Source: Chrysogorgia sp. JL179-B06
Taxonomy: Eukaryota > Cnidaria > Anthozoa > Scleralcyonacea > Chrysogorgiidae
Direction: 5' to 3'
Length of the DNA stretch: 64,000 nt
Assembly (NCBI GenBank): GCA_035772405.1
Contig: JAYKKM010000439.1
Span: forward strand, 11,449,501 to 11,513,500
The notes below the pieces were generated by a model that ran no database searches, had not been told where the DNA came from, and saw only the letters and a program-made list of their open reading frames with translations. Below, one piece after another: positions 19,623 to 27,673 of this stretch (position 1 is its first letter; every line of letters begins with the position of its first letter). Made by a program: the position numbers and the translations under genes.

Positions 19623-20375
19623 ATGAGTTTACATCTTGGATATAGTCGATCAAAAAAGGTGACAACACCACCGCAAAAGACGTCACTACCCTACAAGACT
19701 GTTTTTAACGTTAACGTTAAAGATGCGAAGGTTATTTACCAACACGCTGGAAGTAGTACCAAAGCGGAGAGAATAGAAGACGGGGAATCTCGTCTTCATC
19801 AAAACACATATCGTAAAAGTCCTACTGTAGATGTCGACGCAGACTTTGTAAAAAATTTGAGTTCTAATAGAATGGTTTTTGAGTGTCCACAATTAACTCG
19901 CGTTAATGTTTCTATATTTGTGGTTTTCAAGTTATTAACTGCTCCGTCAGTAGATAGTTACGGATACATTGTTGGTAACGATAGTGGTTCTTACGATAAA
20001 TTTATAGGTTACAAAACAGGATCAAACGATCAACTATCGTACGGTGGTGGGTGGCCTGTACAAGAATATAATTGTACAATACCAAGTGGTGTTATAAGAA
20101 CTAATAAACATTTAATATCCTGTCACTGGATGATGAAAGGTAGTCATGTACGTGTGAATAATATAAAGTCGTCTGACTCGTACTTCAACGCGAATTTGAA
20201 AAACATTGGTGCTCCGTTCTCTTCGATATTTTTTAACGAGCGTCTAAAGAGTTTCGATAGCACAACAGGTATATCAGGTGAGATATATGGTTTGAAGATC
20301 GTGAGTGGTTTTCTAGAGCCAGACGACATTTCGAGTCTGAACAAGAGTATGATGTTAGAGTATGATATAGTATAG
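19623..20375 (+). CDS. LamG/ConA-like jelly-roll protein, candidate attachment protein
   Basis: 250 residues. The C-terminal 160 have the pattern of a laminin-G/concanavalin-A-like sandwich: FVVFKLL, SYDKFIGY, LISCHWMMKGSHVRVN, SSIFFNERL, and the closing ISGEIYGLKIVSGFLEPDDI typical of such folds. In viruses this fold often binds glycans, so attachment is a reasonable guess. It starts 5 nt after the previous stop with GAATAAATG. It ends before a perfect hairpin shared with the converging gene. Confidence 0.5.
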   Translation: MSLHLGYSRSKKVTTPPQKTSLPYKTVFNVNVKDAKVIYQHAGSSTKAERIEDGESRLHQNTYRKSPTVDVDADFVKNLSSNRMVFECPQLTRVNVSIFVVFKLLTAPSVDSYGYIVGNDSGSYDKFIGYKTGSNDQLSYGGGWPVQEYNCTIPSGVIRTNKHLISCHWMMKGSHVRVNNIKSSDSYFNANLKNIGAPFSSIFFNERLKSFDSTTGISGEIYGLKIVSGFLEPDDISSLNKSMMLEYDIV

Positions 20376-20394
20376 TGACTTTGTCTCTTTTTTT

Positions 20395-20420
20395 TTTTGT
20401 AACCAACTCTGGTTACAAAA
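20395..20420. terminator. convergent 3' hairpin
   Basis: Perfect 10-bp stem TTTTGTAACC / GGTTACAAAA with a 6-nt loop, in the 54-bp gap between the stops at 20375 and 20430. Confidence 0.7.
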
Positions 20421-20429
20421 GAATATAGA

Positions 20430-20822
20430 CTAGTTTTTCAGATTCTCCAAGTTGGGATAGATAGAAGGTGGTGCAGACGGGTCTTCGGCGACTTGCGATT
20501 TGACTTGATTCACAAATAAGAGTACGTCGGTGTCTTTGTCTGCTTTTTTGATAACTTTCTCATTTTTTCTAACAGACTTCAACCTTTTGAGTGTATGTCT
20601 AACACCTTCAGAACCAGACAATACGGTGGCCGCGCCTATAGCAATAGCTCCTGTTATCGGATTCGGAACAAGGATAGTTGTGACTATTCCTCCAACAAGT
20701 ATGACTGTAGTCACAACCACTTTCACGACAGCTTTCACTTTGAGACGCAGTGTCTTCTTCTTCGAATTCTGTAAGTCTTTTTTCACGGTGAGACTTAACT
20801 CTTCTAAGTTTTGACTGAACAT
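20430..20822 (-). CDS. small membrane protein with PSAP and YPNL late-domain motifs
   Basis: 130 residues. A basic helical N-terminus is followed by one long or two short hydrophobic segments (about residues 30-68, VVKVVVTTVILVGGIVTTIL and ITGAIAIGAATVL). A charged helix follows, and the last 20 residues include PSAPPSIYPNL. PSAP is the TSG101-binding motif and YPxL the ALIX-binding motif used by budding viruses to recruit ESCRT. The motifs are directly visible and the budding role is inferred. Start context is CTTAATAAAGGGA before the ATG. Confidence 0.6.
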   Translation of the reverse strand: MFSQNLEELSLTVKKDLQNSKKKTLRLKVKAVVKVVVTTVILVGGIVTTILVPNPITGAIAIGAATVLSGSEGVRHTLKRLKSVRKNEKVIKKADKDTDVLLFVNQVKSQVAEDPSAPPSIYPNLENLKN

Positions 20823-20843
20823 TCCCTTTATTAAGATAAGAAG

Positions 20844-20869
20844 TCTCGTAATGAGTGATCATTACGAGA
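20844..20869. terminator. 3' hairpin
   Basis: Perfect 11-bp stem TCTCGTAATGA / TCATTACGAGA with a GTGA loop, 19 nt past the stop at 20889 on the minus strand. Confidence 0.7.
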
Positions 20870-20888
20870 ATACATATAAGATAACGAC

Positions 20889-21113
20889 TCACTTGAAAGG
20901 GTCGTCGGGGATTAGTTTCTTCTGTTGTGCATATTTCACAGCCACTGTTCCAACAGTCACTGCAACTGCAAGTTTCGCTGTTCCAACAAGACTACTTGGC
21001 GCGCCTAGAGACTCTCCAAAAACTTTCTTTGATACCATGCTAACACCAACTGCGGCGGCGACGTAGAGTAACGTGTCATACACTTCATTCATGATTACTT
21101 TGCGATCTGTCAT
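20889..21113 (-). CDS. small protein with two hydrophobic segments
   Basis: 74 residues from the ATG giving MTDRKVIMNEV, preceded by ATAATAAAAGG. Two hydrophobic stretches (about residues 13-27 and 43-58) are separated by a short charged loop. Ends KLIPDDPFK. Probably a small membrane protein. Family unknown. Confidence 0.55.
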   Translation of the reverse strand: MTDRKVIMNEVYDTLLYVAAAVGVSMVSKKVFGESLGAPSSLVGTAKLAVAVTVGTVAVKYAQQKKLIPDDPFK

Positions 21114-21146
21114 CCTTTTATTATAGTGGTTTTTCTTTTTTTTCAT

Positions 21147-21503
21147 TTAGTCAAAACTCTCTAGGGTAGAGACTGGTTTAGGATCCTCCTCGTCTTGAGA
21201 CTTGTCTTGAGACTTGTCTTGAGACTTGTCTTGAGACTTGTCTTGAGACTTGTCTTGAGACTTGTCTTGTTTATACGCGTAATATAGTGCACCGATCCCT
21301 GTAATAGCTCCGACTGTTCCAATAACGTAGCCAAAGTTAAAACCGCTTTCACTTCGTTCACTTCGTTCATCTCCCTCCCCTTCGAGTCTTTCACGAGCTT
21401 TTTTCTCTTTCGCTGCTTTACTAATCGCAGCGAGTTTTTTACCTGAAGCTACGCGTCGAGGATCTTTAATTTTCACCGGATTGTTATTCGTTATGGTCTC
21501 CAT
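21147..21503 (-). CDS. small membrane protein with KSQD repeats
   Basis: 118 residues. Basic N-terminus, one hydrophobic segment (about 55-75, FGYVIGTVGAITGIGALYYAY), then six tandem Lys-Ser-Gln-Asp units encoded by a 12-bp repeat (about 21190-21270) and an acidic end. The repeat number is probably variable between copies. The start follows GATAAAG. Confidence 0.55.
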   Translation of the reverse strand: METITNNNPVKIKDPRRVASGKKLAAISKAAKEKKARERLEGEGDERSERSESGFNFGYVIGTVGAITGIGALYYAYKQDKSQDKSQDKSQDKSQDKSQDKSQDEEDPKPVSTLESFD

Positions 21504-21533
21504 CTTTATCTATGTAGTTAGATCTAGTCAAAT

Positions 21534-21632
21534 CTAGTCAAAAGCTAGTGACACGTATGCTAAATTCTAGTCAAAAGCTAGTGACACGTATGCTAAATTC
21601 TAGTCAAAAGCTAGTGACACGTATGCTAAATT
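21534..21632. repeat. three tandem 33-bp units
   Basis: CTAGTCAAAAGCTAGTGACA followed by CGTATGCTAAATT, three exact copies at 21534-21566, 21567-21599 and 21600-21632, between two minus-strand genes. Each unit contains a small inverted CTAG...CTAG. Confidence 0.95.
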
Positions 21633-21636
21633 CTAC

Positions 21637-21825
21637 TTATTTCTTACCCTGAAACATAACACCCTGTTGACTTTTAAAATATTTATTCTCAAACTCCAGA
21701 GTTTTTATTTTCTCTACGCGAAACTTTGCGTACTCCTCTAACTCTACGACCTTTTTCTCAAGTTTGAGAACTCTAGTCGTACACTCTTCTAAATGTGATT
21801 GTCGTGATCGTACTCCAGTGAACAT
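21637..21825 (-). CDS. small coiled-coil protein
   Basis: 62 residues from the ATG giving MFTGVRSRQSH, directly preceded by TTAATAAAT. The body is a heptad-rich helix (ECTTRVLKLEKKVVELEEYAKF) and was probably selected as a coiled coil. Its start lies 14 bp from the divergent ATG at 21840. Function unknown. Confidence 0.5.
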   Translation of the reverse strand: MFTGVRSRQSHLEECTTRVLKLEKKVVELEEYAKFRVEKIKTLEFENKYFKSQQGVMFQGKK

Positions 21826-21839
21826 ATTTATTAAGATAA

Positions 21840-22253
21840 ATGACAACCATGATGGCAGGAGGACTATTTAACGCACTCGCGTTCGCTGGTGCAGGGTTCT
21901 TGTTCAAAAGTCTAGACGGGAACAAGTATGGTGAAGAGATGAAGCGTCACAACCTTGCAGTAGAGAAACTCGCGCGAGAGAAAGAATTGTGGAACGAGGA
22001 AGAGGTTGAGCATCGCGACAAACTTGCGAGACTACGACTTGCTTTGTCGGACGCGAACCGCAACATAAACGACACGAACGCAGCTCTTGACTTGTTGTCC
22101 GCAACATTTCGCAAAAAACCAGAACTTCGTGATTACTACACGCCATCACTAGAGATGCAAGATTATTTGTCGATAACAGAAGGAGTGATGTTTGTAAGCG
22201 CAGGATGGGTTGGTTATAAAACTTATGATTACTTTTTTTTAAATCGAGATTAA
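21840..22253 (+). CDS. membrane-anchored coiled-coil protein
   Basis: 137 residues. Small hydrophobic N-terminus (GGLFNALAFAGAGFLF), a long charged helix (about 30-95, KLAREKELWNEEEVEHRDKL) and a second apolar patch near the C-terminus (GVMFVSAGWVGYKTYDYFF). Start context AAGATAA directly before the ATG. No known family. Confidence 0.55.
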   Translation: MTTMMAGGLFNALAFAGAGFLFKSLDGNKYGEEMKRHNLAVEKLAREKELWNEEEVEHRDKLARLRLALSDANRNINDTNAALDLLSATFRKKPELRDYYTPSLEMQDYLSITEGVMFVSAGWVGYKTYDYFFLNRD

Positions 22254-22285
22254 TTTAAAGAGAAAATAACATTATAATAAAAGAG

Positions 22286-22783
22286 ATGAGTATTGAATTT
22301 GGAAAGTTTGTCGAGAATAAGAAGTACGGAAACGCTACAGTGAGTGTTGCAATGGAACCTATTTTGTTCAAGGATGTCTTCACGTTTGGAGTTCAAAAAA
22401 GCAAATTTGACAAAAATAAGTTCACGGCCTCATTGACTCTCAGCGACGAACAGTTGGAGACTTTAGAGAAAGTTGGAGAGGAGTGTCTCAAAGGTCTTGT
22501 AGACAAAGACATCGTCGTCACCGAGGTAAAAAGCGGTATATATAAGGACAAGGTGTACGTAAAAGCAGACCCAGACTTGTTCTCAGCGTACAGAGAGGAC
22601 GACGAGGAGGTGGAGTTTGGTGATCTAGTCAAGCTCGAAAAGTATAAAGTGAACGCAGCTGTTGACTTAAGTAGTGTGTTCATCAAAGATGAAGTAGCTC
22701 ACTTACAGTTATATTTTCATGAAATAGTAATCTTAGATGAAAAGAAAAAGAGTAAAACAAAACGTAAACGCGTAGCTTTCTAA
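22286..22783 (+). CDS. candidate single-stranded DNA-binding protein
   Basis: 165 residues. Alternating strand-like segments (ATVSVAMEPILFK, KFTASLTLSDEQLETL, YKDKVYVKADPDLF, VNAAVDLSSVF, LQLYFHEIVIL) and a basic tail (KKSKTKRKRVAF) resemble phage-type OB-fold SSB proteins. It lies in the plus-strand replication block that ends with PolB. The assignment is by layout and context only. Start follows ATAATAAAAGAG. Confidence 0.4.
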   Translation: MSIEFGKFVENKKYGNATVSVAMEPILFKDVFTFGVQKSKFDKNKFTASLTLSDEQLETLEKVGEECLKGLVDKDIVVTEVKSGIYKDKVYVKADPDLFSAYREDDEEVEFGDLVKLEKYKVNAAVDLSSVFIKDEVAHLQLYFHEIVILDEKKKSKTKRKRVAF

Positions 22784-22794
22784 GAACTGTATGG

Positions 22795-22817
22795 TTCCCA
22801 AACAGAAATGTTTGGAA
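22795..22817. terminator. 3' hairpin (one bulge)
   Basis: TTCCCAAACA / TGTTTGGAA with a GAAA loop and one bulged C, 11 nt after the stop at 22783. Confidence 0.5.
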
Positions 22818-22824
22818 ACAATAA

Positions 22825-22956
22825 ATGAACACTGTTATTTACATGGTTAGTGAACTCGTAAACTATTACTTCCCTATAGAACCTGTGCTCACTCTTGAAG
22901 AAGAGTGGGATAGAATTTCCGACCTCCTAGCCAAAACGATTCCAAAACGAACTTAA
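22825..22956 (+). CDS. small hypothetical protein (43 aa)
   Basis: A short frame beginning MNTVIYMVSELVNYYF, acidic in the middle and basic at the end (KTIPKRT). Support comes from the start context ACAATAAATG, a hairpin just upstream and a tight fit between neighbours. Function unknown. Confidence 0.45.
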   Translation: MNTVIYMVSELVNYYFPIEPVLTLEEEWDRISDLLAKTIPKRT

Positions 22957-22977
22957 AGCATATACTATAATAAAGAG

Positions 22978-23394
22978 ATGACACGACCGAAAGGATCACT
23001 CAACAAAATTCAAAAACCAAAAGTAAAATACATAAGGAAACCAAAACTAAAAAAAGAAAAGGACAACCACCAATCTTTGAAAGATCTAAAAGCTATCGCG
23101 AAAGAACGTGGTGTGAAACTGAAGTGTAATGCAAGTCATAGCGAAATTCGAGAAGCGTTAGAGATGAAACCCGTAGAAATACCAAAGAGGTACGATCACT
23201 GTAAGGGTGGAAAACCAGCACAAATTGTGATCAAAACTAACGTAGATACTGGAGAAGAAACGAGGTATAAAAGTATATTTGAATTAGCCAATAGTTTGAA
23301 ATTATTCGCTGGGTCAATTACGTATCGTATAAAAAAAGGGAAAAGTCTTGTTATGAACGAAGTTACGTACACGTTTCGTAAAGATCTCGTATAA
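22978..23394 (+). CDS. DNA-binding protein with SAP-like and NUMOD1-like segments
   Basis: 138 residues, very basic at the N-terminus (RPKGSLNKIQKPK, AT-hook-like). About residues 37-60 (LKDLKAIAKERGVKLKCNASHSEIREAL) match the SAP helix-turn-helix pattern. About 95-125 (YKSIFELANSLKLFAGSITYRIKKGK) match the NUMOD1 DNA-binding repeat of homing nucleases. No nuclease domain is present. It sits between the SSB-like gene and PolB, so a replication or DNA-organising role is plausible. Start follows ATAATAAAGAG. Confidence 0.5.
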   Translation: MTRPKGSLNKIQKPKVKYIRKPKLKKEKDNHQSLKDLKAIAKERGVKLKCNASHSEIREALEMKPVEIPKRYDHCKGGKPAQIVIKTNVDTGEETRYKSIFELANSLKLFAGSITYRIKKGKSLVMNEVTYTFRKDLV

Positions 23395-23433
23395 AGAATC
23401 GACTCTTTAAATAAATAGAAGAGGTAAAGACAA

Positions 23434-23754
23434 ATGATCTTTGAAAAAGAACAACTTATTGAAGTGGTGTGTAGTACTTGGTTAAATGAACGTAATAGAC
23501 AATTAAGACTCGTTCTGTTATTTGAATGGTTAGCACAAGGACGTCGTGGTCGAGACGATCAACTTGAAAATTTCAATAGACTTTACACGAACGACGATGG
23601 CGAACTCACTTTAAACTTACTCGTTGAACTCGTTGACAACCATGATGACTTTAGTCAAATTTTCCATTTTCTACTTGGTCTCTTAGACGACGACATGTAT
23701 GAAGAGTTTTTAAATCGAGACAACAATGAAGACTTGGGTTACGAGTCTGACTAA
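23434..23754 (+). CDS. acidic helical hypothetical protein
   Basis: 106 residues, rich in Leu, Asp and Glu, with no recognised motif and an acidic end (NRDNNEDLGYESD). It has the weakest start context of the element (GGTAAAGACA before the ATG). A perfect hairpin follows the stop. Confidence 0.5.
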   Translation: MIFEKEQLIEVVCSTWLNERNRQLRLVLLFEWLAQGRRGRDDQLENFNRLYTNDDGELTLNLLVELVDNHDDFSQIFHFLLGLLDDDMYEEFLNRDNNEDLGYESD

Positions 23755-23766
23755 TACGAAAAAATT

Positions 23767-23794
23767 TTTCAAAAGACAAATTGGTCTTTTGAAA
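23767..23794. terminator. 3' hairpin before PolB
   Basis: Perfect 11-bp stem TTTCAAAAGAC / GTCTTTTGAAA with a 6-nt loop, 12 nt after the stop at 23754. Confidence 0.7.
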
Positions 23795-23838
23795 GAAATC
23801 GATTTTTTTGTTATTTAAAGAAACACTACAATAAAGAG

Positions 23839-26800
23839 ATGACTTCGTATATTAAACGAAAAGTTTCAGAGTGGTACAACTGGATCGCTGGAACTCCAGA
23901 ACCAACTAGTGCTCCACCGAAATCTTACATGCGAGAAAAACTTGGCGAATGGTCTAATTGGTTTGTCGATCATACACCAGAACCAGTTAGAAACAAAGTC
24001 ACGTCTGCGTTCACGACATTGAAAAACAAAGTGAACACATTATTTAAAAGTCAACCTGAAGAAGTATTCCACGATGCTGAAGACGACGAGTTTCACGACG
24101 CTGAAGACCATGTTATGAAAAAGTCAGAGACGTCTCTTCGTGGATTTTCGGAGACTTCTACAATCGACGCGCCAGAAAAAGTGGATCCAAAGACGTTCCT
24201 AGCGAACACAAAAGCGTCGGTGATCGATCTTTGGACTAGCGAAGTGGAGAAGCGGAGTGGATTAAAGACAAAACTCGCGCTGGAGTGTGTCATGGTGAGA
24301 ACGACCGACGCTGGACCTGTCGAGGCGGTCGCGATGTTTCGCTCTCTCGTGAACATCACGTTAGATGGGACTGATATGGATGAGTTATATGACAAGTCTG
24401 TCGGGAAAATTTTGGAAAACTTGTCGACTTACTTGAAAAAAGGAAGCGGTTGGAGAGTCCTACGTGTCGTGAAACTAGACATATATATCGACACATATAA
24501 GCCAATAAGTGCGTCATCATATATTCCGACACCAGCAGCTTTGGTAAAAAAACTCGCGATCGTCAACGTCCAAAACAAGGCTGATAACGAGTGCTTCAAG
24601 TGGGCTATAACCTCTGCGAGATCACTGAGACAGAAGAATGTGGAGAAGTTTAGTAAGAACCTAAAAATAGAGTCTGAGAAGTTTGACTGGAGCGGAATCT
24701 CGTTCCCAACACCATTGTCAGACATTAGGAAGTTTACAAGAAATAACAAGACTAGTATTAACGTGTTCGCCTATGAGGAGAAAACAGGCGTCTATCCACT
24801 TCTCATCGGAGGAGAGTCAAAAGACACCATCAACCTGTTACTCATCACAGAACAGGGTGAAGACGGAAATGTGAACTCACATTACGCGTGGATTAAAAAC
24901 ATGAGTCGGTTGTTATCTAACACGAAAAGTAAACATCAACACGCGACCTTCTTTTGCTATCGGTGTTTGAACAGTTTCACCTCGCAGGAAGTTCTAGAGA
25001 AACACACCGAGCGTTGCTCCAACGTGGACAGCATCAAGACCGAAATGCCGGAAGAGGGGAGCTTCATAAAGTTCGAGAACATCTATAAGACACAAGACGT
25101 GCCATTCACGATCTACGCAGACTTCGAAAGTTTTATCGAACCTATTGACACGTGTGTTAACAACCCCGAGTCTAGCTCGACGACTAAGTATCAACACCAC
25201 ACACCATCTGGATTTTGCTTTCACCTGAAGTGCTTCGACGACACTCTCCACTACGAAGAGCCATACCTCTACACCAAGAAGGTTGAAGGTGAAAACATCG
25301 GTGAGAAGTTCGTTATAGAGGTGGAGAGAGTCGTGAAAAACATCTACGACAAGTTTAAAGTCGCGAAAGAGATGATCTACGGACCAGACGACAAACAAGT
25401 TCACGATAGTAGTGAGACGTGTTGGTTGTGTGGGAAAGACTGGACTAAAAAAACTAAGAAAGGTAACCCAGATCGAAAAGTTAGAGACCACTGCCACCTC
25501 ACGGGTAAGTACCGCGGAGCTGCACACAGTAGTTGTAACTTGAGATATAAGCTACCGAAGTTCATTCCGGTTATTTTTCATAACTTGTCCGGTTACGACT
25601 CTCATCTCTTTGTGAAAAACCTAAGTGTTACAGAGGGTGACATCAAATGCATCCCGAACAATGAGGAGAAGTATATCTCATTCAGTAAGGACATCGTCGT
25701 CGATCATGAGACAGATAACGATGGCAAAGAGCGACCCGTCAAACGGGAGATTAGGTTCATTGATAGCTTTAAGTTCATGGCTTCTAGCCTAGACAAGTTA
25801 ATTAAAAACCTCGATAGTGATGATCTAGTGTCGACCAAAAGAGTGTTTGGTGACAACTTCGACTTGGTCTCAAAGAAAGGTGTCTATCCATACGAACACA
25901 TGACTGGGTTGTCATCTCTCGACGAGAGACGGCTACCAACTATAGAGAAGTTTAGCTCGAAACTGAATAACACCGACATCTCTGAAGAAGACTACCAACA
26001 CGCCACGAAAGTTTGGAAGCATTTCGACATGAAAACCATGCGTGAATATCACGACTTATACCTGATGACAGATGTGATGTTGTTGGAGGACGTCTTTCAG
26101 AATTTTAGGAAGACGTGTAAGACCCACTACAAACTAGATCCAGCATTCTACTTCACCTCACCTGGACTAGCTTGGGACGCGTTGTTGAAAGTCACAGAAC
26201 AGGAGCTAGAGTTACTGACTGATATAGACATGCTCTTGATGGTGGAATCTGGGATTCGTGGTGGGGTTAGCACCATCATCAAAAGACACGCTGTCGCGAA
26301 CAATAAGTTCATGGATCATGTCAACAGTGCGGAACGGACTGGTGAATCACTATATGATCCTACAAAACCAAGCGTGTTTTTGCCATACCTAGACGCGAAC
26401 AATCTCTACGGCGGAGCTATGTGTGAACCACTCCCAACGCGTGGTTTTAAGTGGATGACTGAAGACCAGCTAGAGAACTGGAGAGACATGCCATGCATTC
26501 TAGAAGTAGATCTAGAATACCTAGAAGAACTTCATGACCTCCATAATGAATACCCGCTAGCACCGGAAAGAGTCATGGTTAACGGGATAGAGAAACTCAT
26601 CCCGAACCTGAACAACAAGACTAACTATGTGATCCATAAGAAAAACCTCGAGCTCTATCTCAGACTGGGGTCGAAACTCACGAGGATCCACCGTGGGATT
26701 ACATTCTTCGAGAGCGCATGGATGAAACCATATATCGACCTCAACACACGACTTAGGACAGCAGCAAAGAACGAGTTCGAGAAGGACTTCTTCAAGTTAA

Positions 26801-27576
26801 TGAACAATAGCGTGTTTGGGAAGACCATGGAAAATATCAGAAACAGGGTTGATATACAGTTAGTCACCACGGAGGAGAAGATGAGGAAGCTCGTCGCCAA
26901 GCCTAACTATCATCACAGGACTATTTTTGACGAGAATTTGGCCGCCGTTCACATGAAGAGAACCAAAGTGGTTTTCAACAAGCCAGTCTATCTTGGAATG
27001 TCTATCTTGGATCTCAGCAAAACCATCATGTATAAATTCCACTACGACTATATCAAACCTAAGTATGGGGACAAAGCCACACTACTCTTCACAGACACCG
27101 ACAGTCTCATGTACGAGATCTTCACAGACGACTTCTATAAAGACATTAGCGATGACGTTGAGAAGATGTTCGACACATCCGGTTACGCGAAGAACCATCC
27201 GAGCTGTATTCCAATAGGTCTTAACAAGAAAGTGATCGGTATGATGAAAGACGAACATCACGGAGAACAGGTTCTAGAATTTGTTGGACTGCGATCGAAG
27301 TTGTACGCTCTCAGGACACTACGAAATGATCAGAAAAAGTGTAAGGGAGTTAAGAAGGGTGTGGTCGACAAAGACATCACGTTCAACGACTATAGAGATT
27401 GCTTGTTCACTGGCGAACCAATATTCAAATCTATGAACGTGTTCAGATCACGTGGACATGAGATTTACACGGAGGCCGTAAACAAGAAAGCGCTAAGTGC
27501 AAATGACGACAAGCGACACATCTTACCGGATGGTATTAACACGCTGGCTTTGGGACACTACAGAATCAAGAAGTAG
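23839..27576 (+). CDS. protein-primed DNA polymerase B with OTU-like N-terminal region
   Basis: 1245 residues. An N-terminal extension has two related segments (EWYNWIAGTPEPT, EWSNWFVDHTPEP) and acidic FHDAED repeats. About residues 249-352 carry DNECFKWAI (Cys252) and SHYAWI (His348), the Cys/His spacing of OTU-like proteases. A C2H2 finger (CYRCLNSF...HTERC) follows. Exonuclease motifs: YADFESF (Asp428), FHNLSGYDSH and YLMTDVMLL. Polymerase motifs: DANNLYGG (A), KLMNNSVFGK (B), FTDTDSLMY (C, about 1086). A Cys/His-rich insert (CWLCGKDW...DHCHLTGKYRGAAH) precedes motif ExoII. It replicates the linear genome from terminal proteins. Start follows ACAATAAAGAG. Confidence 0.95.
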   Translation: MTSYIKRKVSEWYNWIAGTPEPTSAPPKSYMREKLGEWSNWFVDHTPEPVRNKVTSAFTTLKNKVNTLFKSQPEEVFHDAEDDEFHDAEDHVMKKSETSLRGFSETSTIDAPEKVDPKTFLANTKASVIDLWTSEVEKRSGLKTKLALECVMVRTTDAGPVEAVAMFRSLVNITLDGTDMDELYDKSVGKILENLSTYLKKGSGWRVLRVVKLDIYIDTYKPISASSYIPTPAALVKKLAIVNVQNKADNECFKWAITSARSLRQKNVEKFSKNLKIESEKFDWSGISFPTPLSDIRKFTRNNKTSINVFAYEEKTGVYPLLIGGESKDTINLLLITEQGEDGNVNSHYAWIKNMSRLLSNTKSKHQHATFFCYRCLNSFTSQEVLEKHTERCSNVDSIKTEMPEEGSFIKFENIYKTQDVPFTIYADFESFIEPIDTCVNNPESSSTTKYQHHTPSGFCFHLKCFDDTLHYEEPYLYTKKVEGENIGEKFVIEVERVVKNIYDKFKVAKEMIYGPDDKQVHDSSETCWLCGKDWTKKTKKGNPDRKVRDHCHLTGKYRGAAHSSCNLRYKLPKFIPVIFHNLSGYDSHLFVKNLSVTEGDIKCIPNNEEKYISFSKDIVVDHETDNDGKERPVKREIRFIDSFKFMASSLDKLIKNLDSDDLVSTKRVFGDNFDLVSKKGVYPYEHMTGLSSLDERRLPTIEKFSSKLNNTDISEEDYQHATKVWKHFDMKTMREYHDLYLMTDVMLLEDVFQNFRKTCKTHYKLDPAFYFTSPGLAWDALLKVTEQELELLTDIDMLLMVESGIRGGVSTIIKRHAVANNKFMDHVNSAERTGESLYDPTKPSVFLPYLDANNLYGGAMCEPLPTRGFKWMTEDQLENWRDMPCILEVDLEYLEELHDLHNEYPLAPERVMVNGIEKLIPNLNNKTNYVIHKKNLELYLRLGSKLTRIHRGITFFESAWMKPYIDLNTRLRTAAKNEFEKDFFKLMNNSVFGKTMENIRNRVDIQLVTTEEKMRKLVAKPNYHHRTIFDENLAAVHMKRTKVVFNKPVYLGMSILDLSKTIMYKFHYDYIKPKYGDKATLLFTDTDSLMYEIFTDDFYKDISDDVEKMFDTSGYAKNHPSCIPIGLNKKVIGMMKDEHHGEQVLEFVGLRSKLYALRTLRNDQKKCKGVKKGVVDKDITFNDYRDCLFTGEPIFKSMNVFRSRGHEIYTEAVNKKALSANDDKRHILPDGINTLALGHYRIKK

Positions 27577-27638
27577 TTTAAAATAGGTAACGAGTAAATG
27601 CTCTTCGTGTAAGAGAGCGAGTTCTGACTAAAATATAT

Positions 27639-27664
27639 TTTCATAATTTTCTCAAATTATGAAA
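27639..27664. terminator. convergent 3' hairpin
   Basis: Perfect 11-bp stem TTTCATAATTT / AAATTATGAAA with a TCTC loop, in the 97-bp gap between the PolB stop and the converging last gene. Confidence 0.7.
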
Positions 27665-27673
27665 TATAATACT

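Noticed and set aside
20889..23754. Adenain-type protease in Polinton 1
   Set aside because: No frame contains the His-Asp-Gln-Cys arrangement seen at 52247-52858. Small genes here are membrane or DNA-binding proteins.
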